In this document: positions 1 through 7,872 of the stretch, one piece after another
Position numbering within the stretch: position 1 is the first letter of the stretch
Layout of the letters: each line of letters begins with the position of its first letter
Source: Thalassospira xiamenensis M-5 = DSM 17429
GTDB lineage: Bacteria > Pseudomonadota > Alphaproteobacteria > Rhodospirillales > Thalassospiraceae
Direction of reading: 5' to 3'
NCBI RefSeq assembly: GCF_000300235.2
Contig: NZ_CP004388.1
Span: 2,700,501 to 2,764,500 of the forward strand
Length of the DNA: 64,000 bases
Made by a program: the position numbers and the translations under genes
The notes under the pieces: generated by a model
What the model saw: the letters and a program-made list of their open reading frames with translations, nothing else
Database searches by the model: none
What the model was told of the DNA's origin: nothing

Positions 1-104
1 AATTCGTCGGCATCGAAATAGGCCAGCGTGCCATCCATATCGAACACCACCGCATCACGCGGGTTACTGATCGAACCGGATATTATGGTTTCTGGATGGC
101 TCAC
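1..104 (-). CDS. HAD-superfamily phosphatase, N-terminal fragment
   Basis: Only the first ~34 codons lie in the window; the gene continues past the left edge. Translation from a GTG at 104 gives a short lead followed by VVFDMDGTLAYFDADE, the DxDGT motif I of the HAD hydrolases, whose first Asp is the nucleophile. The GTG overlaps the TGA of the histidine phosphatase gene by four bases (GTGA), so the two are probably translationally coupled. It is the last visible gene of the transporter/phosphatase operon. The substrate cannot be read from so short a piece; a small phosphorylated metabolite is likely. Confidence 0.75.
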   Translation of the reverse strand, partial: MSHPETIISGSISNPRDAVVFDMDGTLAYFDADE

Positions 105-691
105 GCGGAAATCTCCCTGATCAGATCTTCGGTCAAATTTTTATATTCCCATCCCGTTCCGACCGGGCGGAACAGAATCGGCGTTGCATTGGCAATACGC
201 GGACCTTCGGCATCAAAACCGGTCATATAAAGAATGCAACGCCCGACACCGGAATGGGCAACCACCACGGTCAAACGGTCGCTTACCTCGGCCAGGGCGG
301 TTTGCATGGCAAACGATACCCGCTGACACATCGCATCGAACCCTTCGCCATTGGGCGGGGTATCGAACCGTGATCCAGCCTCGGCAATCGGGCGGCCTTC
401 AAGGTCACCCCAATGGCGTTCGCGCAACCCGTCAAGAATATGCAAATCATAATCGGGCAAAACCAGCTCGGCTGTTTTGCGGGCCCTGTCCTGCGGGCTG
501 ACATAAACCGCCTGCCATTTGCCCATCGCCATCAATGGCGCAATCGCACGCGCCTGTTCGCGACCGGCATTGTTCAATGGCGGCTCGCTTGACCCGGCGA
601 TGATTTCGGCCTTGTTGGCATCGGTTTCCCCGTGCCGGATAAACACAAACGGCACTTTCGGAAAATCGAACGTCTTTGCAGGATAAATCAT
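101..691 (-). CDS. Histidine phosphatase family protein
   Basis: 196 aa. The N-terminus holds the hallmark FIRHGETDAN (RHG, phosphohistidine nucleophile at about residue 19), and AHSGVGR near residue 145 supplies the second catalytic His. This is the phosphoglycerate mutase-like/phosphatase fold, and the size fits the CobC/GpmB-type cytosolic phosphatases. It sits 17 bp after the MBL hydrolase gene and overlaps the next HAD gene, so it is part of the same operon. Two different phosphatases behind one ABC importer suggest that the imported compound is dephosphorylated inside the cell. The real substrate is unknown. Family assignment is firm; physiological role is inferred. Confidence 0.88.
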   Translation of the reverse strand: MIYPAKTFDFPKVPFVFIRHGETDANKAEIIAGSSEPPLNNAGREQARAIAPLMAMGKWQAVYVSPQDRARKTAELVLPDYDLHILDGLRERHWGDLEGRPIAEAGSRFDTPPNGEGFDAMCQRVSFAMQTALAEVSDRLTVVVAHSGVGRCILYMTGFDAEGPRIANATPILFRPVGTGWEYKNLTEDLIREISA

Positions 692-708
692 GTCTGGTCA
701 TTGCCCAT

Positions 709-1797
709 TTACAGATAAAACCGATCCGAAAGCTGTAACCGCCCGTCAAAGCCATCGACAAGGCTAAAGTCCTCGGGACGGCCATTAAACAGCGGCACGA
801 TCTGCATCGCGTGGCAATCATTGGCCATCGCGACCACATCATCAAACAACGGATGCACGTTCCAGCGCCGGAAATGCGCATGCCCCTTTTCGACCATGCG
901 GCGCGCCTCGGCTGGCATGAAACCGGTAAAGATTACATGCGCATCGCGGCCCAGCCGTCCGTTCTGCCCCCATTTTTCAATCAGTTCGCCCGCCATGCCA
1001 TATGTGCCGCACGGCGCGTGACACAAAAGCAATCTGGCATCCGGATTGAAATCACGCGCCTTGTCCTTAAGCCCGCGCAGCTTTTTTATCGCATCAAACG
1101 ATACATAATCCGATCCGCCATCCCCCAGGACCTGTTTGACCCGGCCATAGCACCGCGCATCCATCGACCAATCGGTCATGCCGTGCTTTTCAAACAGCAA
1201 TGCCATTTCAGCTGCCCGTCCGCTCGGCGGTACGGGGAACAGGATTTGGCCGTCAAGTTTGGACATCTTGGTCAAAAGCCCGTCGATCCGCACCTGTTGT
1301 GTCAGGCGTTCCATACCATAGGACGCATCCATCAAAACCGTCGCAGCATCCGGTGGTGTGTCATAAAGGAAGTAATGAGACTCCTTGCAGAAATCACCGG
1401 TGTAAAGAACCCCGCCGCCCAGTTCGAAATGCAGCCACACCCCACCAAAGGCATGCCCGGTCCGCCCGGTGGTGACGGTCACACCGTCAACCTGGATTTC
1501 CCCATAGGGCGGCAGGATGATCACATTCGCCCCTGCAGGCAGGGATCGCGCCGTGACCTCGGTACAGTAAATCGGTAAACCGGCTGCTATCACCTCCGCC
1601 GCGGCACCGATATGATCGACATGGTCGTGGGTAATGAAAACGGCGTTAACTTTGTTCAACCATGCCGGATCAAAACCGCTGTCATTTTCCGGGCCGACCC
1701 CGCAATCCAGCAACCAGCGCCGATTAAAGAATTCCAACCGCAAACAGGCCGGGCCTTTTTCACCAAGGCCTGATAAAACACGCATCCGGGCAGACAT
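709..1797 (-). CDS. Metallo-beta-lactamase-fold hydrolase
   Basis: 362 aa. The metal-binding THDHVDHIGA motif (HxHxDH) is at about residues 56-65, GHAFGGVW follows near 114 and YTGDF near 132, so this is a dinuclear zinc MBL-fold hydrolase. It starts inside the stop of the ABC ATPase gene (TGATG, one shared base), so translation is coupled. The C-terminal third is unlike the short MBL enzymes and may help bind substrate. MBL phosphodiesterases such as PhnP act on cyclic or diester phosphates. In this operon a phosphodiesterase that feeds the two phosphatases is plausible but unproven. Confidence 0.85.
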   Translation of the reverse strand: MSARMRVLSGLGEKGPACLRLEFFNRRWLLDCGVGPENDSGFDPAWLNKVNAVFITHDHVDHIGAAAEVIAAGLPIYCTEVTARSLPAGANVIILPPYGEIQVDGVTVTTGRTGHAFGGVWLHFELGGGVLYTGDFCKESHYFLYDTPPDAATVLMDASYGMERLTQQVRIDGLLTKMSKLDGQILFPVPPSGRAAEMALLFEKHGMTDWSMDARCYGRVKQVLGDGGSDYVSFDAIKKLRGLKDKARDFNPDARLLLCHAPCGTYGMAGELIEKWGQNGRLGRDAHVIFTGFMPAEARRMVEKGHAHFRRWNVHPLFDDVVAMANDCHAMQIVPLFNGRPEDFSLVDGFDGRLQLSDRFYL

Positions 1798-2873
1798 CAG
1801 GCGGCCTCACCTTCTGATCGGTTAAACACCCAGCCATCGGAAATCACCAATCCGACGGTTTCGCCGATCCGTGCGCGTTTCGTCGCATAAACCGGTAAAA
1901 CCTGGTCGGCACCGACCCGCACCTGAAGACGGAACCGACCGCCCAGATAAACGCAATCCTCAACCGAACCGCGCAATGTTCCGGCCTCGTCGACCCAGAC
2001 ATCCTCTGGCCGCAAACACAAACCAAGTTCGTTCATATTGCTGGCCGCCTTCTGGCAAATCCGCGCATGGATCGCCGCATCGCCCAACCGAACAGAACAC
2101 CGCCCGGCACCCCGCATGGATACGTCACCAATCGGCAACACCGCCCCGGCCCCGACAAAGCCCGCGACCATATGATCGGCCGGTTCACGGTAAAGGGTTT
2201 CCGGGGCCGCCATCTGACGAATGTGGCCCTTGTCCATCACCGCAATCCGGTCGGCCATGGCCATGGCTTCGGCCTGATCGTGGGTGACGTAAATCATTGT
2301 CGCCCCGGTCCGGCGATGGAAATCCAGAAACGCCTGCTGCATGGTTTCGCGCAGATGCACATCAAGGTTTGCAAGCGGTTCGTCCAGCAACACCGCCCGC
2401 GGCTCCATCACCAGACATCGCGCCAGTGCCACCCGCTGGCGCTGCCCACCCGAAAGTTCCGTCGGGCTGCGGTCGGCATAAGGTTCAAGGGCGACAATCG
2501 ACAATGCCTCGGCAATTTTCGCCTCACATTCCGCCCGGCCAAGCCCGCGCACCTTCAACGGATAACCGACATTGCGCGCCACCGACATATGCGGCCAAAG
2601 CGCATAGGACTGAAACACGATGCCAAGGTTGCGTGCCTCTGGATTGATCATCACCCCGTTGACCGGATCGGCAACTGCCTGCCCGCCCAAGGCTATGACG
2701 CCCTGATCGGGTTCCTCGAAACCGGCCAGAAGACGCAGCAACGTCGTCTTGCCACAACCCGACGGCCCCAAAAGGGCAACAAATTCGCCATCATGGATAT
2801 CAAGCGATACCTGATTGACCGCGCGGTAATCGCCAAAAGATTTGGTAATCCGCGAAAGATTTATGTCTGCCAT
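1797..2873 (-). CDS. ABC transporter ATP-binding protein (Fe3+/organophosphate type)
   Basis: 358 aa. Walker A GPSGCGKTT (~37-45), signature LSGGQRQRVALAR (~140), Walker B AVLLDEP (~160) and the switch His in VTHDQAEAMAMADR are all intact. A TOBE-like region fills the last ~110 residues. The protein energises import through the fused permease encoded next to it, whose end it overlaps by 13 bp. By sequence it belongs to the FbpC/PotA/AfuC type. Such proteins are routinely annotated as iron(III) or spermidine importers; the neighbours argue for a phosphorylated organic substrate. Confidence 0.93.
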   Translation of the reverse strand: MADINLSRITKSFGDYRAVNQVSLDIHDGEFVALLGPSGCGKTTLLRLLAGFEEPDQGVIALGGQAVADPVNGVMINPEARNLGIVFQSYALWPHMSVARNVGYPLKVRGLGRAECEAKIAEALSIVALEPYADRSPTELSGGQRQRVALARCLVMEPRAVLLDEPLANLDVHLRETMQQAFLDFHRRTGATMIYVTHDQAEAMAMADRIAVMDKGHIRQMAAPETLYREPADHMVAGFVGAGAVLPIGDVSMRGAGRCSVRLGDAAIHARICQKAASNMNELGLCLRPEDVWVDEAGTLRGSVEDCVYLGGRFRLQVRVGADQVLPVYATKRARIGETVGLVISDGWVFNRSEGEAA

Positions 2874-4597
2874 GGTACAACTCCCTTGGGCAAACGACGT
2901 GATGCCAGTTGGAAACCGGTCATCAACGCAATAACAACCAGCACAACCAATACCGCCACGGCCGAGGCCAGAACGGTATCGCCACTGTCATCCAGATTGA
3001 AAATCAAAACGCCCAGCGTCTCGTTTCCGGCCGACCACAGAAGGGCCGAAACCGTCAATTCGTTAAACGCCGTCAAAAACACCAGCAACGCCCCAGCCGC
3101 TGCCGACGGTGCCGCCAATGGCAGCAGAATATCGCGTAACCGGCGACCAAGTCCTGCACCGCACGCCTGTGCCGCCTCTTCCAATGCCGGATCAAGCTGG
3201 GAAAAACTGTTCATCACCGGGCGCAGCGCAATCACCAGAAACCGTGCCAGATAGGCAACAAAAATGATCGCAAGCGTGCCATACAAACTGACATCGATTA
3301 CCGGAATGCGGATGAACAGAAGAATGCAGGCAATCGCCAGAACCACACCGGGCAAGGCATAGGGCACCTCGACCAGAAGATTGACCATATGGGTCAACCG
3401 GGTCGGCCGCCTTACAATCACATAGGCCAGCGGCAAACAGATCGCGACCAGCGTCACCGCCGCCCCGACCGACAACATGAAACTGTTATGGAACGCCCGG
3501 ATGGTCGATGGCTGAACAAACAGGACTTCGTAAAACGCATCAAAACTGTAATTGGCAAGGCTCAGCTTAACACCAAATGCCGGGACCAGTGCGGTCGCAA
3601 CCAACGCCATCAACGGGATCACCAGAATGGCCATCAAAACCGCCCAAAGCACCGCTTCAACCAATGTCCTGCGTGCGCCCAACCGGATATCAAGTGGCCG
3701 CCCCACCATCCCCATAAGACGATAGTCACGCTTGCCCAGTAACCGGTGATGCACCGCCACACCCAAAATCGCAATCATCCCGATCAGCATCGCCAGCACC
3801 GAAACCTCGCCCAGAACCGACGGGCCAAATCCGGCCAGCTTCTGATAAATCAGGGTCGGTAATGTCGAATAATTGGCCGGTATCCCCAGCATTGCCGGTA
3901 TCCCGAAATTGCCAAGGGCCGTGACAAACGCCATCGCCGTCCCGGCGATCAGACCGGGACTGGTCAGTGGCAAAATGATCTGCCACCACAAACGACCGCC
4001 ACGCGCACCCGCCAAACGGGCGGCTTCGATCTGTTCGCGCGGCAGCATGCGCAAATTGGCCCGAAGGGTCAAAAACACGATTGATGCATGCTGAATACCC
4101 AGCAAAAGTGCAATCCCCTCGGCCGAATAAAACGGCTGGGGCGATCCCATCGGGGGTGCCATACCCAGCGCATTCAAAAGCGCACTGCTCGGCCCGGTCA
4201 GTTGTACCCACGCCAACGCCGTGATCTGCGGCGGGATCATCATCGGGATCATGAAACAGAAAACCAGAACCGCCTTGGCGCGGATATCGGTCAGGGCGAC
4301 CAGAAAGGCAAACGCCCCCCCGATCAAAAGCGAGATAATCGTGCCAAGCCCTGCGGTATAAAGACTGTTGGCGGCCGCCCGCCACGTCGTCGAACTGCCC
4401 AGAACATCGCGGATATAATCCGTACTGGGCACACCACCGACAAACACGCCCTCAATCGCAAGGCGCGCAATCGGTAAAATCGAAATCACGAACACCGGCA
4501 CCAAAAGCCACGGCAGCAACCGGTCCGAAGACCGGTTGCCAACCGTCGGGCTTGCAAAGCCGGGCATGAAGCCGCGAAGGCGACTTGCAGCCTGCAT
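2861..4597 (-). CDS. ABC transporter permease, two-domain fusion
   Basis: 578 aa with about twelve hydrophobic segments. There are two copies of the EAA loop that contacts the ATPase, at EAARLAGARGG in the first half and EEAAQACGAGLGRRLRD in the second, so two membrane domains are fused in one chain as in FbpB/AfuB. The ATG shares one base with the stop of the binding-protein gene (TAATG), and the 3' end overlaps the ATPase gene. AfuB of the sugar-phosphate importer AfuABC has the same layout and was also first taken for an iron permease. Confidence 0.92.
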   Translation of the reverse strand: MQAASRLRGFMPGFASPTVGNRSSDRLLPWLLVPVFVISILPIARLAIEGVFVGGVPSTDYIRDVLGSSTTWRAAANSLYTAGLGTIISLLIGGAFAFLVALTDIRAKAVLVFCFMIPMMIPPQITALAWVQLTGPSSALLNALGMAPPMGSPQPFYSAEGIALLLGIQHASIVFLTLRANLRMLPREQIEAARLAGARGGRLWWQIILPLTSPGLIAGTAMAFVTALGNFGIPAMLGIPANYSTLPTLIYQKLAGFGPSVLGEVSVLAMLIGMIAILGVAVHHRLLGKRDYRLMGMVGRPLDIRLGARRTLVEAVLWAVLMAILVIPLMALVATALVPAFGVKLSLANYSFDAFYEVLFVQPSTIRAFHNSFMLSVGAAVTLVAICLPLAYVIVRRPTRLTHMVNLLVEVPYALPGVVLAIACILLFIRIPVIDVSLYGTLAIIFVAYLARFLVIALRPVMNSFSQLDPALEEAAQACGAGLGRRLRDILLPLAAPSAAAGALLVFLTAFNELTVSALLWSAGNETLGVLIFNLDDSGDTVLASAVAVLVVLVVIALMTGFQLASRRLPKGVVPWQT

Positions 4598-5580
4598 TAT
4601 TCAGCCCCGAAAATGTCCGCGAACTTTTTCTTGTTCGCTTCTGCCTGTTCCAGTGCCACTGCCGGATTGAAATCCATCAGTTTGATGTCACTGCGTGCCG
4701 GGAAACCTTCCGGAAGTGCCATGTCGCCGCGTGCCGGGACATACCCCATATCCAGAACCAGTTCCTGGCCCTTGTTCGACAGAACGAAATCAACAAACTT
4801 GTGCGCCGCATCGACGTTTTTGGCGTCTTTCATGATCGCAACCGGCTCGGTCACATAGGTGACACCTTCGGTCGGGAAGACGAAATCAACCGGCGAACCT
4901 TCGGCCTTGCCACGGATCGCAAGGAAGTCAACAACCACGCCATACGGCTTTTCGCCCGATGCAACGGCCTTGAACACGCCGCCATTACCACCCTGTGCGC
5001 GCGCTTCGTTCGCGGCCAGTGCCTGATAGTAATCCCAGCCCAGTTCCTTGTTCTCGGTCAGGGTCGACAGGTGAATAAGGGCCGCACCGGAATAAAGCGG
5101 GCTTGGCATCACGACCTGATTTTTCATCGCCGGATCAGAAAGGTCTTTCCAGCTTTTCGGGGCTTTCTCAACACCGGTATTGTAAACAATGCCGGTCGTG
5201 ATCAGCTTGGTCGAGTAGTAATAGCCGTCTGCATCATAAAGGGCGGCTTCATAGGCCGATGCTTCGGGCGATTTATACGCCTGCAACAGGCCTTCGCCTT
5301 TCATGCCTTCCAGTGTCACGGTATCGGCAATCAGCAAAACATCCGGGCGCGGATCGCCAGCGGCGATCTCGGCACGCAGCTTTGCCATCAGCTTGGTGGT
5401 GCCATCACGCACCCATTCGACTTCGATATCGGGGTATGCCGCCTTAAAGGCATCAACGGTGGTCTGGGCATCCTGATTTGGCTGGCTGGTATAAAGAACC
5501 AGTTTTTCGGCGGCCTGACCAACAACCGGCAGCATCATCGCAGCAGAAGCCACGGCAGCAAGAAGAACGTTACGCATCAT
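4597..5580 (-). CDS. ABC transporter periplasmic substrate-binding protein (AfuA/FbpA-like)
   Basis: 327 aa from the ATG at 5580. I chose it because AGGG lies six bases upstream and it begins a clean signal peptide (MMRNVLLAAVASAAMM... ending VGQAAEK). The open frame extends further upstream, but that part is not signal-like. The mature protein starts LVLYTSQPNQDAQ, typical of the iron/AfuA cluster of binding proteins. The tandem tyrosines that hold Fe3+ in FbpA are not evident at the usual place late in the protein. It is the first gene of the operon, with a DeoR-type operator candidate about 50 bp upstream. Ligand is inferred to be a phosphorylated organic molecule. Confidence 0.9.
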   Translation of the reverse strand: MMRNVLLAAVASAAMMLPVVGQAAEKLVLYTSQPNQDAQTTVDAFKAAYPDIEVEWVRDGTTKLMAKLRAEIAAGDPRPDVLLIADTVTLEGMKGEGLLQAYKSPEASAYEAALYDADGYYYSTKLITTGIVYNTGVEKAPKSWKDLSDPAMKNQVVMPSPLYSGAALIHLSTLTENKELGWDYYQALAANEARAQGGNGGVFKAVASGEKPYGVVVDFLAIRGKAEGSPVDFVFPTEGVTYVTEPVAIMKDAKNVDAAHKFVDFVLSNKGQELVLDMGYVPARGDMALPEGFPARSDIKLMDFNPAVALEQAEANKKKFADIFGAE

Positions 5581-5628
5581 CCACATCCCTTGATTGCGTG
5601 GGGCGTACCTTTGCGGCCACCCCGAAGG

Positions 5629-5640
5629 TTTCGTTCGAAA
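5629..5640. promoter_or_regulatory. Putative DeoR operator, transporter side
   Basis: TTTCGTTCGAAA lies 49 bp upstream of the binding-protein start. Its exact reverse complement occurs at 5779-5790 beside the DeoR gene. TTCG-containing repeats are usual for DeoR/GlpR-type repressors. Confidence 0.55.
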
Positions 5641-5778
5641 ACAATCCGACGGGGACGCTATATGGATTTCGATTTCAGTTGTGTGACAAAGCAAAGAATT
5701 AAATGTTTCAACAAGCGTACCGGGCTTTTCAGACACAACCAAGCCTGTCTATACTCCGTGACATCGCGAAACACATGC

Positions 5779-5790
5779 TTTCGAACGAAA
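5779..5790. promoter_or_regulatory. Putative DeoR operator, repressor side
   Basis: TTTCGAACGAAA, the exact reverse complement of the element at 5629-5640, ends 18 bp before the ATG of the DeoR gene. The two copies could be bound by one repressor to control both divergent promoters. Confidence 0.55.
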
Positions 5791-5808
5791 GAATATCAAA
5801 GGAAACCA

Positions 5809-6582
5809 ATGTCCGATCCCGTGCCACTTGACCGCCGCCGCGACCGGATTGTCGCCCTTGTCAAATCCTGCGGCTTCATGGCGGTCGAAGAACTGGCACG
5901 CCGCTTTAACGTCTCGGTCCAGACAATCCGGACCGATCTGCGCGATTTACAGGAACAGGGGCGCATCTTCCGCCGCCATGGCCTTGCCGGTCCGGCGCCC
6001 GATCCGGATAACTCGGCCTATGAAAAACGCGAAGTCTGGAACCGCAGCGGCAAACGCGCCCTTGCCGCCAAACTCGCCGATATCATCCCCGAAGGCTGCA
6101 CCATCGCGATTGGCACCGGCACCACCGCCGAACTGGCCGCCCAAAGCCTGGCCTCACACCGCAATCTGACGGTGCTGACCAACAATATCCATGTGGTACT
6201 GACATTACAAAACGCGCCCAGTGTCACGTTACGCCTTGCGGGCGGGACCATCCGCACCCGCGATCTTGATATCATCGGGGCTGACAGTGCGGAATTCTTT
6301 GGCTCTTACCGCGCCGATTTCGGGATTGTCAGTGTCGGGGGGATGTCGGAAACCGGGGACCTGATGGATTTCAACATGGACGAAGTCCGCGCACGTCGCG
6401 CCCTTGTCGCCTGCTGCGATCACGCGATCCTATTGGTCGATGAAAAAAAGGTCGGTCGCAAGGCCCTGTGCCGCGATGGTCATGCATCGGATTTCAAAAC
6501 CGTAATGCTTAACACCGCACCGGGCGATATTTTGCAACAGCAACTGGTTCGGGGCCGATCACAGGTGATCGTCGCGAACTAG
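5809..6582 (+). CDS. DeoR/GlpR-family transcriptional repressor
   Basis: 257 aa from the ATG at 5809 (AAAGGAAACC upstream). N-terminal DeoR-type winged helix: RRDRIVALVKSCGFMAVEELARRFNVSVQTIRTDLRDL at about 8-45, including the DeoR signature around VQTIRTDLRDLQEQGRI. The C-terminal sugar-phosphate sensor domain shows AIGTGTTAELAAQSL and later NMDEVRARRA and DEKKVGRKA. Members usually sense phosphorylated sugars or polyols. It is divergent from the transporter operon, with paired operator candidates between, so local repression relieved by the imported phosphorylated compound is likely. It converges on the amidotransferase gene with only 2 bp between stops. Confidence 0.92.
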   Translation: MSDPVPLDRRRDRIVALVKSCGFMAVEELARRFNVSVQTIRTDLRDLQEQGRIFRRHGLAGPAPDPDNSAYEKREVWNRSGKRALAAKLADIIPEGCTIAIGTGTTAELAAQSLASHRNLTVLTNNIHVVLTLQNAPSVTLRLAGGTIRTRDLDIIGADSAEFFGSYRADFGIVSVGGMSETGDLMDFNMDEVRARRALVACCDHAILLVDEKKVGRKALCRDGHASDFKTVMLNTAPGDILQQQLVRGRSQVIVAN

Positions 6583-6584
6583 GA

Positions 6585-7379
6585 TTACGCTGCGCCCTTG
6601 CACCCGGTCGCCGAAAGTGTCGGTTCTTCGCAGATATTCAAATCACGGCAAACATGCAGGGTATGGTTGGGTGCCACCGCGATCCAGCTATCGCTTTCGG
6701 CATCCAGCGGTTCGGACACGACAATCACATGATCCCCACGCTTGCGCCAGTAAAGTGATGGCGGCTTGTCATCGCTGGCATGGCGGATGGCACAAACGCT
6801 TTCGCCATTTGACAGGCAGGCGGTGAAACGGAAGGGCGCAGTTGCGCCGCGTTCGTTCATTTCACGTTCGACAACTTCGATGGTTTTGCGGATCGCGCGA
6901 TGCGGATCGGTGCGCAAACCAAATGTCAGCATCAGACAGAAAATAAGCTCACTATCGGTCGTACCATGGCGGGTGGCGTAAAATTCATCATCGATCATCG
7001 CTTCCAGCACGCGCCGCACCAACGGATAATCCCCGATCTGGCCGTTATGCATGAACAGGTAATTGTCATGGGCAAACGGATGGCAGTTGGTGCGGCTGGT
7101 TTCGGTCCCCGTCGATGCCCGAACATGGGCGAAAAACATGCCTGATCGGATATGATGGGCAAGCGACCGCAGGTTTGGATCATTCCAAGCCGGAAGGATT
7201 TCACGATAAAGACCGGGCGTCTTGCGCTCGTCATACCAGCCGATGCCAAACCCGTCGCCATTGGTCGGCGTTTTGGCCTGTTCGGCATGCAGGCTTTGTT
7301 CAACAAGGGAATGGCGCGGCTCGAACACCAGTTTTTCAAGATAAACCGGATCTCCGATATAGCTCAGCCAGCGGCACAT
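6585..7379 (-). CDS. Class II glutamine amidotransferase (YafJ/EgtC-like)
   Basis: 264 aa. The start MCRWLSYIG puts the catalytic Cys at position 2, as in Ntn-type class II glutaminases. TPTNGDGFGIGWY (~36-48), HVRASTGTETSRTNCHPF and MHNGQIGDYPLVRR are further family blocks. The size fits stand-alone domains of the YafJ/EgtC group, which release ammonia from glutamine or hydrolyse gamma-glutamyl amides. The AAGGGAAGTC upstream supports the start. No ergothioneine genes are nearby, so the EgtC role is not supported. It appears to be a single-gene unit. Confidence 0.88.
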   Translation of the reverse strand: MCRWLSYIGDPVYLEKLVFEPRHSLVEQSLHAEQAKTPTNGDGFGIGWYDERKTPGLYREILPAWNDPNLRSLAHHIRSGMFFAHVRASTGTETSRTNCHPFAHDNYLFMHNGQIGDYPLVRRVLEAMIDDEFYATRHGTTDSELIFCLMLTFGLRTDPHRAIRKTIEVVEREMNERGATAPFRFTACLSNGESVCAIRHASDDKPPSLYWRKRGDHVIVVSEPLDAESDSWIAVAPNHTLHVCRDLNICEEPTLSATGCKGAA

Positions 7380-7599
7380 ATGACTTCCCTTGATTGACGT
7401 TACGGCATGAAGCGGCGCGACGCGTTATCTATGCCGGGGAACTACATAACGGTCAATGTGATATTTATGGTTTTGGTCGATCTTCCGGCGGCCTTGCGCA
7501 ATCTGTCCGATACAGTTGGGGATGGATAATAAAAAGAAGAATAAAGCACTTGCCAACCGGGGGGATTATCCGTATTTTCCGCGCCACAAAATGAATCGT

Positions 7600-7675
7600 G
7601 CTGATGTAGCTCAGCTGGTAGAGCGGCGCATTCGTAATGCGTAGGTCGTAGGTTCAAATCCTATCATCAGCACCA
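7600..7675 (+). tRNA. tRNA-Thr (anticodon CGT)
   Basis: A 76-nt cloverleaf: acceptor GCTGATG pairs with CATCAGC, the D-arm is GCTCAGCTGGTAGAGC, the anticodon loop TTCGTAA gives CGT, the T-loop is TTCAAAT, and discriminator A and CCA are encoded. It stands alone immediately before the R-body island. Confidence 0.97.
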
Positions 7676-7679
7676 CTAT

Positions 7680-7714
7680 AACCCCGTCGGGCGAACAGCC
7701 CTGCGGGGTTTTTT
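7680..7714 (+). terminator. Rho-independent terminator of tRNA-Thr
   Basis: AACCCCG and CGGGGTT arms, plus an inner GGG/CCC pair, are followed by a T run. It separates the tRNA from the promoter at 7749. Confidence 0.85.
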
Positions 7715-7748
7715 GTTGCCTTTCCACGGACGCGATTTGACGTTTTTT

Positions 7749-7773
7749 GTCACAACCTCCGGTGCTCCCCGTC
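7749..7773 (+). promoter_or_regulatory. ECF-type promoter P1 of the R-body regulon
   Basis: GTCACAA at 7749-7755, 14 bases, CGTC at 7770-7773. Identical spacing occurs in five more places in the island. The inferred transcription start is ~7780, giving a leader of ~90 bases before the 588-aa gene. Confidence 0.8.
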
Positions 7774-7872
7774 CTTTTGACATGTGAACCGTCGCAATCC
7801 TTGTGAAATCCGGTTCGGCGCAGGCGTGCACCCTCCGCAGCGTTTCGCAAGTGCAACCAGGGGATTGTCAGC

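Noticed and set aside
811-1578. 255-aa open frame on the plus strand
   Set aside because: Antisense to the MBL hydrolase gene; composition and content are those of a shadow frame, with no ribosome site.
2067-3254. 395-aa open frame on the plus strand
   Set aside because: Lies opposite the ABC ATPase and permease genes; Arg/His/Pro-rich shadow of a GC-rich gene.
4585-5808. Upstream part of the long frame that ends in the DeoR gene
   Set aside because: It covers the whole antisense strand of the binding-protein gene; the real DeoR start is the ATG at 5809.
6585-7379. EgtC of ergothioneine synthesis
   Set aside because: No egtB or egtD nearby; only the general class II glutaminase family can be supported.
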